Below, piece after piece: positions 49,531 through 59,039 of a stretch of 64,000 nt of DNA. The DNA is from Cyrtodaria siliqua (Eukaryota > Mollusca > Bivalvia > Adapedonta > Hiatellidae). The stretch lies in assembly GCA_037043455.1 (NCBI GenBank), contig JAWPHD010003244.1, positions 160,338 to 224,337 on the forward strand, given 5' to 3'. A model generated the notes under the pieces. It saw only the letters and a program-made list of their open reading frames with translations. It searched no databases and was not told the DNA's origin. A program made the position numbers and the translations under genes. The number at the start of each line of letters is the position of its first letter. The first letter of the stretch is position 1.

Positions 49531-49615
49531 GACATACCCTTTTTGGGAATAGAGACCTGAAAGAGTGAAAGTTAAAAGCGATACTTTGTATTATGCTTTT
49601 TAGGAGAGCCCAATT

Positions 49616-49621
49616 TTATTT
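49616..49621 (-). terminator. AATAAA polyadenylation signal in the left TIR
   Basis: On the minus strand 'gaaataaaattgg' lies about 37 bp past the stop of the coiled-coil gene at 49,658. The same signal serves the terminal gene at the other end (63,489-63,494). Confidence 0.5.
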
Positions 49622-49657
49622 CTACTTTCGGCGAAGTTTTTCAATAACATTTGCAAC

Positions 49658-49993
49658 TCATTGAGCAAAGTCAGACGGAACCGCGCAGTAGTCCTCATCA
49701 TCGCTCTGCATACCATTTTTTACCATGGAGTATTTTATTTTTCTACACTTTGCTATTTTGTATTTCAGTTCAAGAAGCTCTTCTCTGTTGCTATCCAGCT
49801 CACGTTCATAATTATCCATTTCAACCAGCAATCTGTTTCGCTTATTGACTTTGCTCTTTTTGGTGTCCATAAAATCATCACGAACTACTTCATATTCTAC
49901 TTGGAGTTCCTTACCTCTCATCAATTCTCTTCTATATTTATCTTTTAAATGCTTAAGTTTTCTGCAAACCTTTTCTAATCTTTCTTGTTCCAT
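49658..49993 (-). CDS. Coiled-coil protein ending in the TIR
   Basis: A 111-residue charged protein starting MEQERLEKVCRKLKHLKDK. Heptad-like Leu/Lys/Glu spacing over residues 1-90 suggests a long coiled coil. The last 17 residues (MQSDDEDYCAVPSDFAQ) are encoded by the inner TIR module. No family was recognised. It is the terminal gene of the left arm and follows the end of the polymerase gene by about 50 bp. The frame is intact, unlike most neighbours. A structural or DNA-associated role is only a guess. Confidence 0.6.
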   Translation of the reverse strand: MEQERLEKVCRKLKHLKDKYRRELMRGKELQVEYEVVRDDFMDTKKSKVNKRNRLLVEMDNYERELDSNREELLELKYKIAKCRKIKYSMVKNGMQSDDEDYCAVPSDFAQ

Positions 49994-50042
49994 TATATAA
50001 TACTATATATAATTATTTTTAAACCCTTGAATGCTACTGAAC

Positions 50043-53000
50043 TATTACAATTAATTGTATGCTAACGTATCTTGTCCGTTATCTAGTATGTACCGTTTAT
50101 CTTCATAAGCTTATTTATTGCATAGCTGCTTATGTTATGCTTTTGTGATCTAATAACTTTCATCTCATGGTGAGCTTCTGTTGCCGTAAACAAAATCTTT
50201 TTGTAATCGTCATGTGCTATCTGTTTTTTAACAAAACGCTGTTTAACGCCCTTGCATTTCTTTGCACTAACCTAATTATCTAGCATATACGAATATAGTT
50301 TACTTCGCAACCCAACAAATTCAACAATAGGCATACCGCACGTTTCATCCAATAACCTTTTTATTATCATTAAAATGAAACTGACTTTTCGGATCATAAT
50401 CACAATTATATCCTTGTAAAAGTCCGCATACACATATTTTGTTTTTATTTCATAACACAAGGAATCGGGATCAGTAAATAATAACTTAGCTTTTCTATCA
50501 TATTTGTTTTTGATATAGTTGTAATTAAAATCATACATCAAAAATTTTGACAAGTCTAAAATACACATGACAACATAACAATGACGATTTAAAACTAATC
50601 GTTCTTTTATTCTGTTTATAGCAAATAAATTTTCATTAAACATTTTACAAGAAATAAATGAAGGTCTTGCTGCATATTTTAAGAGAACCTCCTCGTCGCG
50701 AGTCAATTTAACATTAATTCTTTTTCTCAAATTTTCTCAATAGTTTTTACACAAAAACTATATTGTGGTCATCAGTGTGAAGAAATCTTTTTCTAAATGC
50801 ATGTTTACCAGCTGGGCTCTTGGACAGTTTTAAAGTCTATGTATATTGGTCAACCACGGGGTTGGCAGGCGATCGGCTGGTTGGAGTGGTTGGGGGGTTA
50901 CAGGCATTGGCCTTGAGCTTGGGTTATAGGATTAAGTTGTCTAAATTGCACGACATAATTTTCTTTATTTTTCAACGTCGTAACAAGTTTATTAACATTA
51001 CAATGTCCTAAATTAAACTTTTGTTTTAAATTTTTACAATAGTCTGACAACCACTCATCTTTTATGTTTAATCTTTCCGGGGCGAGAGGATAATCATTAT
51101 GTAAGCCATGCACTTTCCCAGGATACGTAATATCACACTCAACAATGTAATTTGATTTTCCTCTTTCAAACTTATCAACCCACTTGAAGTTACCAGTAGG
51201 TAGTGGTTGACACATAGCCCACCCATACAACTTATTAGCATCGAGATATATTATATACTTGCTCTCTTTTTCTTGTCATAGTGTGTCATATATTTATTGT
51301 TAGCCTGTGAATATCTGTTTGCAATATAACTCCTACCGCCTCTTAATCCTTTTTCCACAAACAAATATTGATCAATATCAGTTATTAAATCAAGTTGGAT
51401 ACCAGTCATCTTAAGACATGCATCCCAGGCTAAACCAGGACTACTGAAGTTATGACAAGGATCTAATTTGTAATACGCAATGCACATTTTTCTAAAGTTT
51501 GCAAAAACATCTGTCAGTAGCAGCACATCAGTCTTAAGATACAGATCATGATATTCTCCCATATTTTTAATCTTAAATGTTTTCCATATTGTTTTAGCAT
51601 GATCATAATCTGCATCTGAAATATGCTCATCATTTAATTGAGAATAAAAGCTATCTTTGTCAGGTAACTTGGTATCCTTGAAGCGTTTAAAACTGTTCAT
51701 GAAATCATAAGGATAAACACCTTTTCGTTTTATTAATTCTAGCTTGTCGCCAGAGTATTCATGAGAGGTGTATTGAAACGAAGGGATGTTTTTTACTAAA
51801 TTTTCTAATGACTGAGACATAAACTTAAAACTGTCAATAAACACCAAACTTTGTCCTAACATAAAAGCCATGTACTTTTCCATGTTATTCGGTATAACAT
51901 ATATGTTTCGTTTAAACTTCCCGATATGCTGCATTATGAAGTGAGAGTCATATCCTCTCAAGTTATGAAACACAACAGGTATTTTTCTAGTCAACCTGAA
52001 ATTAATATTACATATGTCATGAGCGCTTCCTCTATACTTTCCAGTTATATGGCAATGATCTAACGGAGTTTTCATATGCTACTGTACGACTGTACGACTT
52101 GTGTCATCTTTTTTAAGAGTTATTTAAAAACCATTACCACAAATATGACATGATTTAGATTTTTGGAATTCAGCTTCTTCTTTCTGCGACATCACCAAAT
52201 CTTTCTTAAAATGTGTATTCATAGTTTTTTTGCACCACTTTTCTTCTTCTATCATTTTTTCTAACGACTTGTAAACAGCATTTGGTCCTCTATACGTTAC
52301 AACTGGTTTTGCATATTGATCATCATAGCAACAAACAACCTTGTACCCGTAACTGCAATCAGTATGCTTTTGATATGCTTCTGTATGTGATTTTTCAGGA
52401 TTGTTTGATACTGAAGATATGCTTTCGGTTACTGCTTCAAAATCAGCATATATAATCGTAGTTTGTAAACTTAACCTTTTCATCTTTGTTGGGCATTTCT
52501 ACTGCTTGCTTACCATTAAGTGAAAGACAATCAGGTTTATGTTTTTCCAGAACTTTTTCTAATTTAAAGCACTGCAAGCATGTTTTACAATCCCATTTTC
52601 CTTTCCTTGTGTGCTGTTTGATTATACATCAAACTGTTAAAATCTTTTATCCACACGTAATGATTTTTTTCTTCTTCGATGATTAAAAGCATATCATATG
52701 TTTTTTCTGCTTTATTTTTTGATATGTGCAAACGGCATACTTGATTATCTTCATATCCAAATATGTTAAAACAAATGTTGTTTTGTTTTTCGATTTTTGG
52801 GATTTGCTTGATAGTAACAGGAAATGTAATTCTTTCATAATTTAGATCACCAATATGCTTTTTATACTTTGTTATTCTTTGAAGATCTTTTTCAACAGGA
52901 AATTCATAAGCCAAATGGCACCATCTAAAGCATTCGTTATCTTTTTCATTTTTAGCTCTTCTGATCAGAGATCAGCAGAACTTATGCCGTGGTGCGGTGT

Positions 53001-53950
53001 CCGTCGTCCGTCTGTCCGTCCGTCCGTCTGTCCGTCTGTCCGTCCGTAAACTTTTTTTGTAGCAACTTTTCCTCTGAAACTACTGAATGGATTTTCATGA
53101 AAATTTACAGAAATGTTGCCAATGAAGTCTAGTTGATCCTAGCAAAAAATCATGTCTAAAATGATCAGCATGACATGATGTTGGTCCTTGTCGAAAATTG
53201 TTTTGATTCGACGTTAAACATGGCTGCCAGCGGCCATCTTTGTTTACATAGAGTTATATAATTAAAACTTGTAGCGACTACTCCTCTGAAACTACATGAC
53301 AGATTTTCATGAATCTTCACAGGAATGTTGCTCTTGATGTCTAATTGATCCTAGTAAAATTTCAGGTCGACCGAAAATTCAAGATGACCGCCACGGCTAA
53401 AAATAAATTTTCAAAAAACAAGTTTGTAGCGACTACTTCCTGAAATCAAAATCAATCAGTAGAGCTTCAAGGTCATTGACCTCTTGTTTATATTTATTAA
53501 ACCTTTTTTGTGATGTTGCAGTTCTTTTGGTAATGCTAAATACGAGCTACCTCGCAAAGGCTTGTACTTTACTCGATTTATGTAATGTGCATCTAGTGAT
53601 TCAATTACCCAACCACTTCCCAATTGAATCCAATTTCCAATTCTTTTTATAATTTCTTCCTGTGCTTTGTCTAATTCTTCTGATATTTGATTTCTGTTTA
53701 ATAGTATTACAGCCTTTGAGGCAAACTAAGCTGTTTTGTACACACAATCAAAATTTCCTCTATCATCCGATACTTGTTTTTTAAAAGTAAGTTTTACATC
53801 AATGCTTAATTTAAATCCACCTGTTTTTCTTAGTTTTTGTTCAAGAAAGTTCACAACTCTTGATTGTGTTTTTTGTAGTTGCCTGAGCGGATCATTACTG
53901 ACAACATTTACTTTAAAAAACCTTGCTATACTGTTTTGGGGATGTTTCAA
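50043..53950 (-). pseudogene. polB: Protein-primed family B DNA polymerase, broken
   Basis: It runs from MKHPQNSIARFFKVN (53,950) to a C-terminus with DKRYILDNGQDTLAYN near 50,045. The 3'-5' exonuclease motifs are visible: YADFEAVTE (about 52,450), FHNLRGYDSHF (about 51,960) and YLKTDVLLL (about 51,540). Polymerase motif A region YGWAMCQPLPTGNF starts at about 51,229. The motif B region (about 50,760) is heavily altered. The motif C region reads FTDPDSL (about 50,460), with Pro inside the expected D-x-D signature. Lesions: an in-frame TAG at 53,726-53,728, a repeat inserted at about 52,951-53,489, and frameshifts near 52,590, 52,480, 52,100, 51,240, 50,740 and 50,110, plus a stop at 50,272. 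Such enzymes copy the element from a protein primer. This copy is dead. Confidence 0.9.
52951..53489 (+). mobile_element. Interspersed repeat inserted into polB
   Basis: It starts 'gctcttctgatcagagatca' with a 'ccgtctgtccgtccgtccgt' run. Two decayed units follow ('cctctgaaactac..ga..gattttcatga', 'ttgatcctag'), and it ends 'aaggtcattgacctcttgtt'. The polymerase reading frame resumes on each side (LPKELQHHKKGLIN upstream, NECFRWCHLAYEFP downstream). The join suggests a TA-type duplication. The style matches the non-coding bivalve repeats elsewhere in the window. Confidence 0.8.
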
Positions 53951-54035
53951 TTTCTCAGATACTCATTATATAATATTACATGAGATTATTGCTTTAAGCC
54001 CCTATTAGTTAATTAATTAATTAAATAACATTCTT

Positions 54036-54239
54036 TTATTTAATATGTTCACCCTCATCGACGTCCTCATCGAGATCCTCGTTGGTGTCCTCATCAGTAT
54101 CCTCATCAGTAACCTCATAAATATGTTCACCGGTGTCCTCGTTAGTAACCTCATCCAAGAGAGCATCTATTTCATTATCCAGGAGAATGTCTAAGTATCT
54201 CCGAAAGCATTTTTCCTCGAGAACTCTATTATCTAGCAT
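54036..54239 (-). CDS. Small protein with acidic repeat tail
   Basis: A 67-residue frame. The first 30 residues (MLDNRVLEEKCFRRYLDILL) look helical and the rest is an acidic low-complexity run of EDTDEDTNEDLDED type, with little hydrophobic content. It lies between polB and the coiled-coil cluster on the same strand, with 27 bp to the upstream gene. Function unknown. Acidic tails often bind basic proteins or DNA-bound partners, but nothing here proves it. Confidence 0.5.
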   Translation of the reverse strand: MLDNRVLEEKCFRRYLDILLDNEIDALLDEVTNEDTGEHIYEVTDEDTDEDTNEDLDEDVDEGEHIK

Positions 54240-54266
54240 CTGACTTATTTTTACATGATATTTGCA

Positions 54267-54788
54267 TTATCTATCAAAATCAACAGTTTCAAGATCACCT
54301 CTAGCTGCTAGTGATTTTATTTTTATCCTATATTTGCAATAGTTAATAAACTCGTCTTTATCAAACATTTCTGCATCAATCATTTCTTTTAAACTTTCGA
54401 CAAACGTTTCAAAGTCTTCATAACATCCGATATCAGTATTAATCACATGAGGTTTTACTAGATTGCTGATTAGATTATCTCTGAATAACTCAACATTTTC
54501 AGACATTACTTTTAATTGTGTTTCATTAAAAATCTTAATATCTTTTTCTGCTAGATCTGTGAGAAGCTTTACAGCATCACTGCACTCAATCTCAGATTTT
54601 ATTGCCCAATCTGTTTTAAAAGCTGCAATATCATCTGACAATCGTTGCATGTGAGCTGTCTCAAACGCTTTGATAAGTTCATTTGTCTTGATTAAAAGAG
54701 TCAGCTCGTAAGCAGCTACTTTCTCATAAACCTTTTGTTTCTCTTCAAAGTGCTTTCTTTCTTCTTCCGCATAACTGTAAATACTCAT
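54267..54788 (-). CDS. Polinton coiled-coil protein, paralogue 1
   Basis: A 173-residue intact frame starting MSIYSYAEEERKHFEEKQKV. It is mostly helical and charged with one Cys-containing turn (DIGCYEDFETFVESLKEM). Residues 1-75 resemble the neighbouring frame 54,869-55,102 (YAEKESKHFDEEK; HMQRLSDDIAAFKTDW versus HMRHLENNITAIKKDW), so the two are tandem duplicates. No known domain was recognised. It may be an element-specific structural or packaging protein. Confidence 0.6.
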   Translation of the reverse strand: MSIYSYAEEERKHFEEKQKVYEKVAAYELTLLIKTNELIKAFETAHMQRLSDDIAAFKTDWAIKSEIECSDAVKLLTDLAEKDIKIFNETQLKVMSENVELFRDNLISNLVKPHVINTDIGCYEDFETFVESLKEMIDAEMFDKDEFINYCKYRIKIKSLAARGDLETVDFDR

Positions 54789-54868
54789 ATATTAAAGATT
54801 ATATTAAAGTAAAAAGTTTTAAGGAATGGTACTAAAATCTTTGATTTCCATAACTTTATTATCATCTG

Positions 54869-55102
54869 CTATCTTTGATATATATCAATCGTCCTCATGT
54901 TGTCAAATCTTTTCTCCAATTTTGGTTTTTCCAAAAGTCCAGCCGTCCAATCTTTTTTAATAGCTGTAATATTGTTTTCCAAGTGTCTCATATGATTATC
55001 TTTTGTTTTATCTGTGAGAGCCTTTTTAAGGGCAGCTACTCCAAATTGTATATTTTTTTCCTCATCAAAGTGTTTACTTTCTTTTTCTGCGTAACTTCCC
55101 AT
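54869..55102 (-). CDS. Polinton coiled-coil protein, paralogue 2 (short)
   Basis: A 77-residue frame starting MGSYAEKESKHFDEEKNIQF, related to paralogue 1 but about half its length. It ends LEKRFDNMRTIDIYQR, so it is either a truncated copy or a short variant. The upstream spacing of about 70 bp to the next gene is AT-rich. Confidence 0.5.
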   Translation of the reverse strand: MGSYAEKESKHFDEEKNIQFGVAALKKALTDKTKDNHMRHLENNITAIKKDWTAGLLEKPKLEKRFDNMRTIDIYQR

Positions 55103-55175
55103 ATACTATAGATTATATTATTGTATGTGTTGGTGCGCCTTAAAACCCCAATTCAATTAAATTATATTATTTTAA

Positions 55176-55505
55176 TCAACCATACATAATAATTTCAATT
55201 CCTTGCTTAAGTAAAATATCATAGTGGGTAATAACAGAAACTTCGTATAATATTGGTTGGCAACTGGTTTCCTCTGAAATTAGTTTTTTACAAAAAGCAC
55301 GCAGTTTGTTTATATCTCCTTTTTTTATTTTCCATGACAGTTTTAGTTGTTTTACCATTGTTATATTTCTTTCTGTCAAATCTTGAAAGTTTGAAAAAAT
55401 TGATAACTCTTTGTCATATTTACTTATATCTTCAAAATCAATAGTTTTTGCATGTTCCTTTTGATCTTTCTTAAAGTTTTTGATTTTCTTTTCTGTACGT
55501 TCCAT
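55176..55505 (-). CDS. Polinton coiled-coil protein, possible paralogue 3
   Basis: A 109-residue intact frame starting MERTEKKIKNFKKDQKEHAK. Its middle (YDKELSIFSNFQDLTERNIT) is helical with a charge pattern like paralogue 1 (LLTDLAEKDIKIF), but similarity is weak. Its start is separated by only about 50 bp from the divergently transcribed VLTF3-like gene, so the two probably share an upstream region. Confidence 0.5.
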   Translation of the reverse strand: MERTEKKIKNFKKDQKEHAKTIDFEDISKYDKELSIFSNFQDLTERNITMVKQLKLSWKIKKGDINKLRAFCKKLISEETSCQPILYEVSVITHYDILLKQGIEIIMYG

Positions 55506-55556
55506 TTATATAATTACATAAGATAATATTTCTTTAAGCCTATATTTAAATATATA

Positions 55557-56126
55557 ATGCTATATTATAATATAATGAATTGCAAATACTGTGAAAGAGT
55601 TTTAGATATTATTGATCCTCCCGAGGTGTGCTCAGATTGCATCTTATTTCACGCAACTAATAAAAAGAACCTTTTTAAATACTGTACCAGAGACAAGCTG
55701 TGTTACAAGTGTACTTACGCATGTGTGAATTGTAACAATACTTGTGAAGTTTTCGATAACGAGCGTGTTTGCCTTAATTGAAGCACTCAAAACGGTTACA
55801 ATCTTATTGCAGGTTACAATTACAGTCGAAAGAAAACTATTTACCACAGTAAGTACCATTTAGATAAATACTTGGTAGAATATCATTTGTCTTCTGCAAA
55901 CAGACAAAGATTTGAAGATTTGTTTTACAAAATTGTAAAGATTTTGGATAAGCTGGAAGGTCGAAAAAGATCAATCAAATTTGAATACATTTTTCAGAAA
56001 ATATTTAAAATATTAAATATAGAAAAAGAAACAAAACCGATTAAAACAAAATCAACCAGAGAAAAGTACGATAGGATATGGAAACAAGTTAGAAAAGAAT
56101 TACGACTGAATGCCATGTCCGTTTAA
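55557..56126 (+). pseudogene. VLTF3-like late transcription factor, one in-frame stop
   Basis: The N-terminal part (55,557-55,781) has zinc-binding cysteines: CKYC, CSDC, CYKCTYACVNCNNTC and a final CLN before a TGA stop. The same frame continues without interruption from 55,782 to 56,126, with YHSKYHLDKYLVEYHLSSAN, then RKRSIKFEYIFQKIFKIL and STREKYDRIWKQVRKEL. That is the layout of VLTF3-like factors of poxviruses, other large DNA viruses and Polintons. The single TGA (55,779-55,781) falls where the second Cys of a CxxC pair is expected. It is on the plus strand within a minus-strand neighbourhood. Confidence 0.72.
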
Positions 56127-56162
56127 CTTGAACAGATGCTCCTACGAAGCATCTCTACTCGC

Positions 56163-56585
56163 TTAATGTCCATTAAGCTTGAACCTTTTCATATACATTT
56201 CCAGAGGTTCCGTGAAGTTATCATTCTTTTGAATCTCTAATGTTTTATTAAAGACAATCCTAATTATCTCCTCATCATTTTCTAGTCCTGTGGTTGTTTG
56301 GACATATGATAGAAGTTGTTTAAAACGTCTATGATGCGTTTTTAACAAAGTCTTTTTTTCTGCTATTCTTGTTTTGCTCGCTAAAACAGCAACTAATGGA
56401 GGAACTGCACCGACTGCAGCCACGAAAACAGGAATTGCTGGAACCAATGCCAATACGGCAGTACAACCAATTATTCCACTAACAATCTGTAATGTAGTGT
56501 TTATAATACCGCACAATTTATAGCTGCGTCTGTATGCAGCTACAAGTCGCGTCAAATGATCAATTAATTCTTCTTTATTTTTCAT
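56163..56585 (-). CDS. Membrane protein with hydrophobic hairpin (SLATT-like)
   Basis: A 140-residue intact frame starting MKNKEELIDHLTRLVAAYRR. Residues 25-69 form two hydrophobic stretches (IVSGIIGCTAVLALVPAIPV and FVAAVGAVPPLVAVLA) joined by a short turn, flanked by charged helices (TRIAEKKTLLKTHHRRFKQL). The arrangement recalls SLATT-type two-TM proteins, but the match is by shape only. It could be a membrane-modifying or virion membrane protein. Its stop lies about 35 bp from the convergent VLTF3-like gene. Confidence 0.5.
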   Translation of the reverse strand: MKNKEELIDHLTRLVAAYRRSYKLCGIINTTLQIVSGIIGCTAVLALVPAIPVFVAAVGAVPPLVAVLASKTRIAEKKTLLKTHHRRFKQLLSYVQTTTGLENDEEIIRIVFNKTLEIQKNDNFTEPLEMYMKRFKLNGH

Positions 56586-56639
56586 GTTTAATTACAGTTA
56601 GACAATAATTTAATCAAAATATTTAGAAAATTGTTGCTC

Positions 56640-57351
56640 ATGTTCTTTGGATAATATTTTACCTATTTTTAATAATTCATCAATTATGCTAATACCTTTA
56701 TTTATCAGCCGTGAGCTATTATTTCCTGTTTCGATACTTCCACATACTAACTCTTTGATCATCCATCAAATCTTTGGACTGTTGTAATATACAACATCAA
56801 CACAGCCTCCTAAAATCTTTTTGAACTTTGAAGAACCTTTATGAATGGTAAACCAGATACTTCTGTTAGTTCCTTAAACGCATTCTGAGACGACAGCTTT
56901 GAATAAGTTTTTCCATTGGTGTAACGCTTTGTTATCAAGTCTATAAATCATCATCTACTTTTAGATCTAGCACAACTGCTTCTCCTAGTTTGGCAATAAG
57001 TTTGTGATGACCGACAAGTTTGGGCAAATCAATTTGTAACACTCCGGTAGTGGCCATCTTTGTCGACTTTTGTAGGAATTTCTTTTTGTTGTAATCCTTT
57101 CCCTGAAAAAATTTCACTATGCACAAGCAGGTGCATCAATTCTTTCTCTATAATATTTTAAAGCGTTTTTTTAGGTTTCCCCTGGCCTGTTTATAGTTTT
57201 CTTTCAGCGGTTGCATTCTTTTCTTTTTTAATTTGCTAGTAAAAAACAGCCCTACGCGACCATTTTGTTGAATAATCTCGCCAACCTTTCCGAGCACGCT
57301 TCCAAGTTTTGAGTTATCTCTGGCTATGCTTGATGGTAAGGGGTAAGTCAT
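56640..57351 (-). pseudogene. Conserved Polinton protein of unknown function, decayed
   Basis: Two frames survive: 57,148-57,351 (MTYPLPSSIARDNSKLGSVL, LGKVGEIIQQNGRVGLFFTS) and 56,941-57,126 (KSTKMATTGVLQIDLPKLVG, ending VVLDLKVDDDL). Homology seems to continue past that stop in other frames down to about 56,740 (DLITKRYTNGKTY, VYYNSPKDLMDD). I recall Polintons carrying a protein of this kind, but no function is established to my knowledge. At least three frame breaks. Confidence 0.45.
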
Positions 57352-57720
57352 GTGAATCTATCACTTCTTTGTCGATTCCAGCATCAGATCACCAGTAGGT
57401 TGGTTCTTCAGTAAATAACTGGGGTAATCCCTGATACATTTGTTTTCTTGTACTTCCTCGCCTATTGCTGCCTGGAAGAGTGGCTAATTGCTGACTTATT
57501 TTCGGAAGTAGAAGCTAACTGCTCGGTCAGCTGTTCTGACTGACTTTTTATTTCGCTAGTTACAGGTTTAAATATTTCTTTGAAAAAATTCCCGACTAGC
57601 TCCTTTTTCTAGTCTTTTTTGAGTAACTTTATTTTCAAATTCGTTAACAGGATTACTCGATATTTTCATTTTATCTGTTAATTCTTTCCTTTTTAACAAC
57701 CACATGTAATAATATAAGTT
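57352..57720 (-). pseudogene. Polinton-arm reading frame remnants
   Basis: Read on the minus strand from about 57,710: MWLLKRKELTDKMKISSNPV, then NEFENKVTQKRLEKG. The next part changes frame after an extra A near 57,607 and continues FKEIFKPVTSEIKSQSEQ. A later piece reads QMYQGLPQLFTEEPTYW before a stop near 57,395. A once continuous gene is likely, of unknown function. Confidence 0.4.
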
Positions 57721-57784
57721 AGATTAAAATAAGATAAATTAAGATAAGTTGATATAAGTTAAACCAAGTGAATTTAAATCAAGT

Positions 57785-58310
57785 ATTACGTAGTTTTTGT
57801 TTCTTTTTAGCTGGAGGCTGAACTGTTTTCTTGACTGCAGGTTTAGCCGCTTCTTGACTGCAGGTTTAGCCGCTTTCTTGACTGCAGGTTTATCCGCTTT
57901 CTTGACTGCAGGTTTAGCTGCTTTCTCAGCTGCAGGTTTACCGCTTTTAATTTTTTTTATATAAGTCTAAGATTTGTATTCGCTTTTTAGCCTCATTTTG
58001 TTTTTTAATCTTCTTCTTTTCCAGACGTGTTATCTCTCTGAGAGATTCAGATTAACATTTTATTTATATGTTTTCGTTCTGCTTCTAATCCTAGCAAATA
58101 AATAATATTTGGCGTTCCTTCGTGTTTTTGATAGGACTCCCTGGGATTTTCCTTGTTGGTCTCCAAACAGCAGGATCTGCATCTTTTTGCTTGTAGGTCC
58201 GAGGATATTCATCTTAACTTTTTGTAATCCGTAATATCTGACTTGATTAGCTTTAAAACATTCTGCTTCTGTTCCAGTTGTTTACCACGCGGTATTATTT
58301 GTTTCATGCC
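57785..58310 (-). pseudogene. Basic Lys/Ala/Pro-repeat protein, decayed
   Basis: The minus strand starts MKQIIPRGKQLEQKQNVLKL (58,307). After frame changes it shows DADPAVWRPTRKIPGSP (about 58,150). It ends in a run of KPAVKKA heptads (57,830-57,945), four copies plus a variant, resembling a histone-H1-like tail. A missing T (57,850-57,860) breaks the last repeats. The basic tail fits DNA condensation or virion core packing. That role is inferred from composition only. Confidence 0.45.
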
Positions 58311-58373
58311 ACATACACTTTAGACATATATAATAATACTTGATAAAATTAATATTATCTGACTATTATATAT
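58311..58373. promoter_or_regulatory. Divergent junction between the two gene arms
   Basis: The basic gene (minus) and the ATPase gene (plus) start back to back across about 60 bp of AT-rich sequence with repeated TATATA-like strings. It is a natural place for a bidirectional promoter, though no specific element is proven. Confidence 0.35.
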
Positions 58374-59020
58374 GCAAATTCCAAACTATGATATGAAAAC
58401 AGAAAACGGTAATTTTAAACAGATATGGAAATTTATGCCAGACCTGTTGTTTTAGAATGTTGATTTGTGGTAATTCACGCTCTGGCAAAACAAACACATT
58501 AGTCCACATGCTATTTAAAACCTTTAGTTTATTACGACAATATTTATTTGTTTGCTAAAGACTTGGAGCAGTCTAATTATCAGGGTTTGTCACAAAACTT
58601 GAAAAGATAGCAAAAAAGAATAAAATCCCAGTTGAAGATGTATTATATATGTTTCAAATGATCAAGTTATCCCTGTGGATACTTTAGATTCAGATACTGA
58701 AAAGCTAGTCATTTTCGACGATAATGTTTGTGAGCGCAATCAAAAACGATATTATGTAATTATTTTCATCCAGGGAAGCACACAACAATTGTTGTGTAAT
58801 TTATTTATCTCAGTCTTATTACAAAACTCCCAAGACATTCGTTGAACTGTTCTCATTACATCTTCTTTGCAACTCCGGTTAATCGCGAGCTGGGTATGCT
58901 TTCAAAGAACAAGATGTCAGCAAAGAGCAGTACAGAAAAGCGACTGACAAGCAGTACTACTTTCTGTATCTGGATCGCCAGAGGAAGTTGATCAAAAGAA
59001 ACTTCACTGGTGATATTTAA
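58374..59020 (+). pseudogene. A32-like FtsK/HerA packaging ATPase, broken
   Basis: Starts MQIPNYDMKTENGNFKQIWK. Walker A GNSRSGKT is at 58,469-58,492 and Walker B KLVIFDD at about 58,702-58,722. Downstream blocks in alternating frames: YLSQSYYKTPK, then FFATPVNREL, and a C-terminal DKQYYFLYLDRQRKLIKRNF ending at a TAA at 59,018. These are hallmarks of the Polinton/NCLDV genome-packaging ATPase, which pumps DNA into capsids. At least six indels or stops split it. Nucleotide-binding residues are still visible but no product is possible. Confidence 0.85.
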
Positions 59021-59039
59021 TCTAATCATATTATATATA

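Larger units (their letters stand above)
49148..49720 (+). repeat. Left terminal inverted repeat of the Polinton
   Basis: The reverse complement of 63,366-63,979 aligns along the whole length, including 'ttagttttctcaagcacccc', 'gacaggtatataaggcagtg', 'acggtgacataccctttttg' and 'gctttttaggagagc'. It contains two copies of a module of about 75 bp (49,243-49,317 and 49,644-49,720) and duplicated 'aaccaatcggtgaaggt'. Confidence 0.93.
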
